The translations under genes were made by a program, and so were the position numbers. Under the pieces are notes generated by a model, which ran no database searches, was not told the origin of the DNA, and was given only the letters and a program-made list of their open reading frames with translations. DNA of 64,000 nucleotides from Chersky-267 sp963744115 (GTDB lineage Bacteria; Chloroflexota; Limnocylindria; Limnocylindrales; CSP1-4): positions 1,116,001-1,180,000 of the forward strand of contig CAVUSI010000003.1 of NCBI GenBank assembly GCA_963744115.1, in the 5' to 3' direction. Every line of letters begins with the position of its first letter. Position 1 is the stretch's first letter. Below, one piece after another: positions 61,929 through 64,000 of the stretch.

Positions 61929-62030
61929 TCAGACCGGGGTCGTATTACCGTAGCAGGTCGAGACCGCCGCCTCCGCAGCGAGCTCGTCCTCCACATAGGT
62001 CGCGATGATCTCGGGGCTCTCGTACTCCAT
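61929..62030 (-). CDS. RiPP-like precursor peptide D (33 aa)
   Basis: ATG 62030, TGA 61929. The ribosome binding site AAGGAGG lies inside the last codons of the S26 peptidase gene, which ends 5 bases before the ATG, so translation is coupled. The leader is MEYESPEIIATYVEDEL then AAEAAVSTCYG; the tail is NTTPV, with two Thr. It differs from peptide C by several silent changes in the leader and a wholly different tail. First peptide gene in the direction of transcription. Confidence 0.84.
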   Translation of the reverse strand: MEYESPEIIATYVEDELAAEAAVSTCYGNTTPV

Positions 62031-62035
62031 GGGCT

Positions 62036-62608
62036 TCACCTCCTTCCCGCACCTGATTCCTGGGTGATCGGTGCCAACATCAGCCGGGTCGGGACCCGGG
62101 CGAGGGTCGGGATCGCGCGCAACGCGGTCCGACGGATGGGAGCAGGGGAGTGTTCGGCGACCTGCCTGGCGACCCGGGCGCCGCGACCGGCCGAACGCGA
62201 CACGCCGGCGATGATCCTGGCCGAGCGCCCGCTGAGCCCGCGACGAAGGACGGGCCCGGACGCCTCGCGTCGGACGCCGCGGACCACGCCGAGGACGTCA
62301 TCGACGGACAGTGGCGGATCGAAGTAGGCCTCGTTGTCGCCCTTGACGATGAGCTGCTCGCGGCCATCGCGCCGGCGGCTGCCGACGAGGCGGTGGGCGA
62401 CGATCCCGTCGTAGCGCTCGAACACGACGACCTCGCCGACCCGCGACGGCGTAGCCCCGAACGCGACGAGCATCCGGCCGCCAGGGCCGACGAGCGGGTG
62501 CATGCTCGTCCCGCGCGTCTCGAGCCAGGCCTCGGTGCCGGTGTCGCGATATCCGAGGTACAGCCCGAGCAGCGCCGTCGCCCGCGGATCGCGAGGGGTG
62601 CCGGTCAT
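62036..62608 (-). CDS. S24/S26-family (SipW-like) signal peptidase of the peptide operon
   Basis: 190 aa from ATG 62608, overlapping the stop of the second kinase gene (ATGA). The catalytic Ser is in LETRGTSMHPLVGPGGRMLV (Ser35), and the second box VVVFERYDGIVAHRLVGSRR has His72 where bacterial type I enzymes have Lys, so it is of the Ser/His (SipW/archaeal) type. LIVKGDNEAYFDPPLSVDDV is the third conserved box. No convincing transmembrane helix is present; a ~75-residue basic C-terminal tail may be amphipathic. Its tight coupling to peptide D makes a leader peptidase role likely but unproven. Confidence 0.8.
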   Translation of the reverse strand: MTGTPRDPRATALLGLYLGYRDTGTEAWLETRGTSMHPLVGPGGRMLVAFGATPSRVGEVVVFERYDGIVAHRLVGSRRRDGREQLIVKGDNEAYFDPPLSVDDVLGVVRGVRREASGPVLRRGLSGRSARIIAGVSRSAGRGARVARQVAEHSPAPIRRTALRAIPTLARVPTRLMLAPITQESGAGRR

Positions 62609-63555
62609 CGTGCCAGCTCCAGGGCCGAACCGACCGCCGCCACGGTTTCGTCGAAGCGGCCGACCGACAGGCGCAGGCACGGGACGCCGGACAGCATCCG
62701 ACCCACGGCGTCGAGCGTTCCGGGGAAGTCGACCGAGGCCGCCCAGGTGCTCCGCATCAGCTCGACCGCAGCGACCGCGGGCGAGACCTCGATGATCCGC
62801 GGCGCGGCGAACGGGTCCGGCGTCCCGTCGAGCAGGACGATGCCGCCGAGCGACCCTGGCCCGGCGAGGCGACCGCCGAGGAGGTCGACCACGTCGGCCT
62901 GGCTCACCGTCCATTCGCTCCCGCCGCCGAGCTCGTCGAGCGGTCGGGATCGGAGCGGCGCCAGCTCGGGCAGCAGATCGAGCGTCGACGGTCGGACGTG
63001 GACGGCGCGCCGATACGGCCGCACGACATCGCCGACCGGGTCGAGCAGCGCGAGCTCATCGGACAGGAGTCCGCGACCGGCCCGGACCAGACCGAGCACC
63101 AGGGTCGTCTTGCCCTGCCCACTGCGACCGGCGACGACGATCGCCCCGTCGGGTCCGGCGACCGCGCCGGCGTGGGCCGCCAGGATCCCCGTCGCGTGCA
63201 GCCCGGCGACGATCGTCCCGACCATCCCCTCGAGCAGGCCGAACAGCCCCTCGGTCGCCGATCCGAGTCGGCTCGACCGGCCCTCGGGACCATCCAGGCG
63301 ACACGGACCGCCCTCGCCGAGATCGACGAGACGGAAGCTTGACGAGGTCGCGGCGGTGGCCGCCGGGGCTGGGACGCGGAAGGCGGCGTAGGTCGCGTCG
63401 ACGACGGCAAGCACGTCGGGCAGGTCGGACGTGACCGACAATCCGACCCCGAGGACGTCGTAGTCGAGGCGGTGGCCATCCCCGCGGCGGTCGACCACCG
63501 GGAGCGTGACGTCCGCGGTGTGGACGATCGCAGCGGGTCCCAGGTCCGATCCCAT
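62605..63555 (-). CDS. HPr-kinase-like ATPase 2 of the peptide operon
   Basis: 316 aa from ATG 63555. P-loop GRSGQGKTTLVLGLVRAG at ~143-160, preceded by GILAAHAGAVAGPDGAIVVA and followed by LLSDELALLDPVGD. LDELGGGSEWTVSQADVVDL and SGVPCLRLSVGRFDETVAAV match the paralogue at 60407-61333, but overall identity is limited, so the two are old duplicates. An N-terminal ~110-residue domain (LDYDVLGVGLSVTSDLPDVL) is shared with the first. No strong ribosome binding site is seen before the ATG. First gene of the operon; the S26 peptidase follows by overlap. Confidence 0.8.
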   Translation of the reverse strand: MGSDLGPAAIVHTADVTLPVVDRRGDGHRLDYDVLGVGLSVTSDLPDVLAVVDATYAAFRVPAPAATAATSSSFRLVDLGEGGPCRLDGPEGRSSRLGSATEGLFGLLEGMVGTIVAGLHATGILAAHAGAVAGPDGAIVVAGRSGQGKTTLVLGLVRAGRGLLSDELALLDPVGDVVRPYRRAVHVRPSTLDLLPELAPLRSRPLDELGGGSEWTVSQADVVDLLGGRLAGPGSLGGIVLLDGTPDPFAAPRIIEVSPAVAAVELMRSTWAASVDFPGTLDAVGRMLSGVPCLRLSVGRFDETVAAVGSALELAR

Positions 63556-63689
63556 CAAGAAGAGGCGCCCCCGTCCGATGGCGGCCGTCCGCCGCCGTTG
63601 CCTCGTTCGCGGACGGCCGCGGGCGACCGTCCCCGTGGTCCGATTGTGGGCGGAGCGGAGGATTCCTGTCGAGCGCGGGAGGGCACGGA

Positions 63690-63709
63690 GTGGTGCGTCG
63701 ACGCACCAC
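63690..63709. promoter_or_regulatory. Perfect 20-bp palindrome upstream of the peptide operon
   Basis: GTGGTGCGTC is followed at once by its reverse complement, a perfect dyad of 10+10 bases. It is 135 bases before the first operon gene and 25 bases past the stop of the SufR-like gene. With no loop and no T run it fits an operator for a dimeric regulator better than a terminator. Confidence 0.5.
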
Positions 63710-63733
63710 CGAGCGGGCGCTTCGAGCGGTCGA

Positions 63734-64000
63734 TCAGTCGATCCGCGAGGAGACCCGGTAGGTGCAGCAGCGATCCCCCGCGGCGATGTGCGAATCGCGC
63801 ACGACGTCCGCATCGAGGACCTCGCTGAACAGCGCCAGCTCCGCGTCGCAGGCCCGGGCGGTCCCACGAGCGACCTGGAAGATCGCGCAGTTGTGCTCGA
63901 CGAGGCGGATCGTGCCGTCCGGGGTCACCTCGGCCTGGGCGATGTAGCCCTGCTCGTCCTGGATCTCCGCCAGCTCGCGGACCCGCTCGATGAGCGAGGC
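63734..64000 (-). CDS. SufR-like iron-sulfur transcriptional regulator, C-terminal part (cut by window edge)
   Basis: The frame is open to the right edge: ASLIERVRELAEIQDEQGYI, then VEHNCAIFQVARGTARACDA, ELALFSEVLDADVVRDSHIA and AGDRCCTYRVSSRID. The pattern EHNC, a second Cys 12 residues on and the Cys pair in GDRCCTY matches the Fe-S-binding C-terminal half of SufR/DeoR-like regulators; the N-terminal helix-turn-helix would be outside the window. It may respond to iron-sulfur or redox state. Located just upstream of the peptide operon in the same direction, it is a candidate regulator. Confidence 0.75.
   Translation of the reverse strand, partial: ASLIERVRELAEIQDEQGYIAQAEVTPDGTIRLVEHNCAIFQVARGTARACDAELALFSEVLDADVVRDSHIAAGDRCCTYRVSSRID

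Noticed and set aside
60085..62030. Calling the peptides lasso peptide precursors
   Set aside because: Three of four tails have no acidic residue for a macrolactam ring, and neither a lasso cyclase nor a B2 protease gene is in the window.

Overview
This is a GC-rich bacterial chromosome segment with frequent GTG starts, strong purine-rich ribosome binding sites and many ATGA/GTGA gene overlaps. No ribosomal RNA or other phylogenetic marker is present. The gene mix (large pyruvate:ferredoxin oxidoreductase, NDH-2, ECF42-type sigma factor with its DGPF partner, split pyruvate dehydrogenase genes, zinc-ribbon/Gly-rich protein) suggests a Chloroflexota bacterium of the Limnocylindria type; an actinobacterium is the main alternative. 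This assignment is inference only.

Layout. 1-15.4 kb holds mixed metabolism: the N-terminal part of a pyruvate:ferredoxin oxidoreductase, an AraC regulator divergent from a LysE exporter, malic enzyme, NDH-2, a MetE-like methyltransferase, an RnfD-like membrane protein, a P450, a DyP peroxidase, an ECF42/DGPF pair and an LLM flavin oxidoreductase. 15.4-19.6 kb is a small island inserted at a tRNA-Gln(CUG) gene: a 48-bp copy of the tRNA 3' part marks its far end, and it carries two SnoaL-like proteins, a membrane protein, a LuxR-type regulator and decayed fragments. 19.7-31 kb has a frameshifted VanY-like peptidase, a secreted M11-like metalloprotease, a glycogen-debranching enzyme, a glycosyltransferase, a lipase-like hydrolase and an aldehyde dehydrogenase. 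31.1-38.8 kb is a tightly overlapping run: maltokinase-like protein (apparent CTG start), SIS isomerase, MutY, NAD(P)HX epimerase, a small membrane protein, GlpD and GlpK. 38.8-39.8 kb is non-coding and repeat-rich. 39.8-42.6 kb has a two-zinc-ribbon protein, membrane proteins and PlsY, separated by repeated terminators. 42.7-56.9 kb encodes lipoate-dependent 2-oxoacid dehydrogenase parts (Lpd, E1 alpha, E1 beta, then E2, an SDR and LipA). Two large opposite-strand genes split the set: a nucleotide-cyclase/ATPase/TPR protein and a transporter-like/HEAT/cyclic-nucleotide-binding protein.

The most unusual part is 56.9-63.6 kb on the minus strand, a compact RiPP-like operon. It holds four peptides of 33-36 residues with nearly invariant 28-residue leaders (Y-x-x-P-x-I near the N terminus, ending in STCYG) and unrelated 5-8 residue tails. 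Around them lie a PqqD/RRE protein, two paralogous HPr-kinase-like ATPases, a Ser/His-type S26 peptidase, a two-gene ABC-2 exporter and an NTP_transf_5 nucleotidyltransferase. No lasso cyclase, lanthionine synthetase, YcaO or radical SAM maturase is visible. Kinase and peptide genes are arranged as two modules, and strong hairpins follow the peptide genes. A perfect 20-bp palindrome lies upstream of the operon, next to a SufR-like regulator cut by the right edge.
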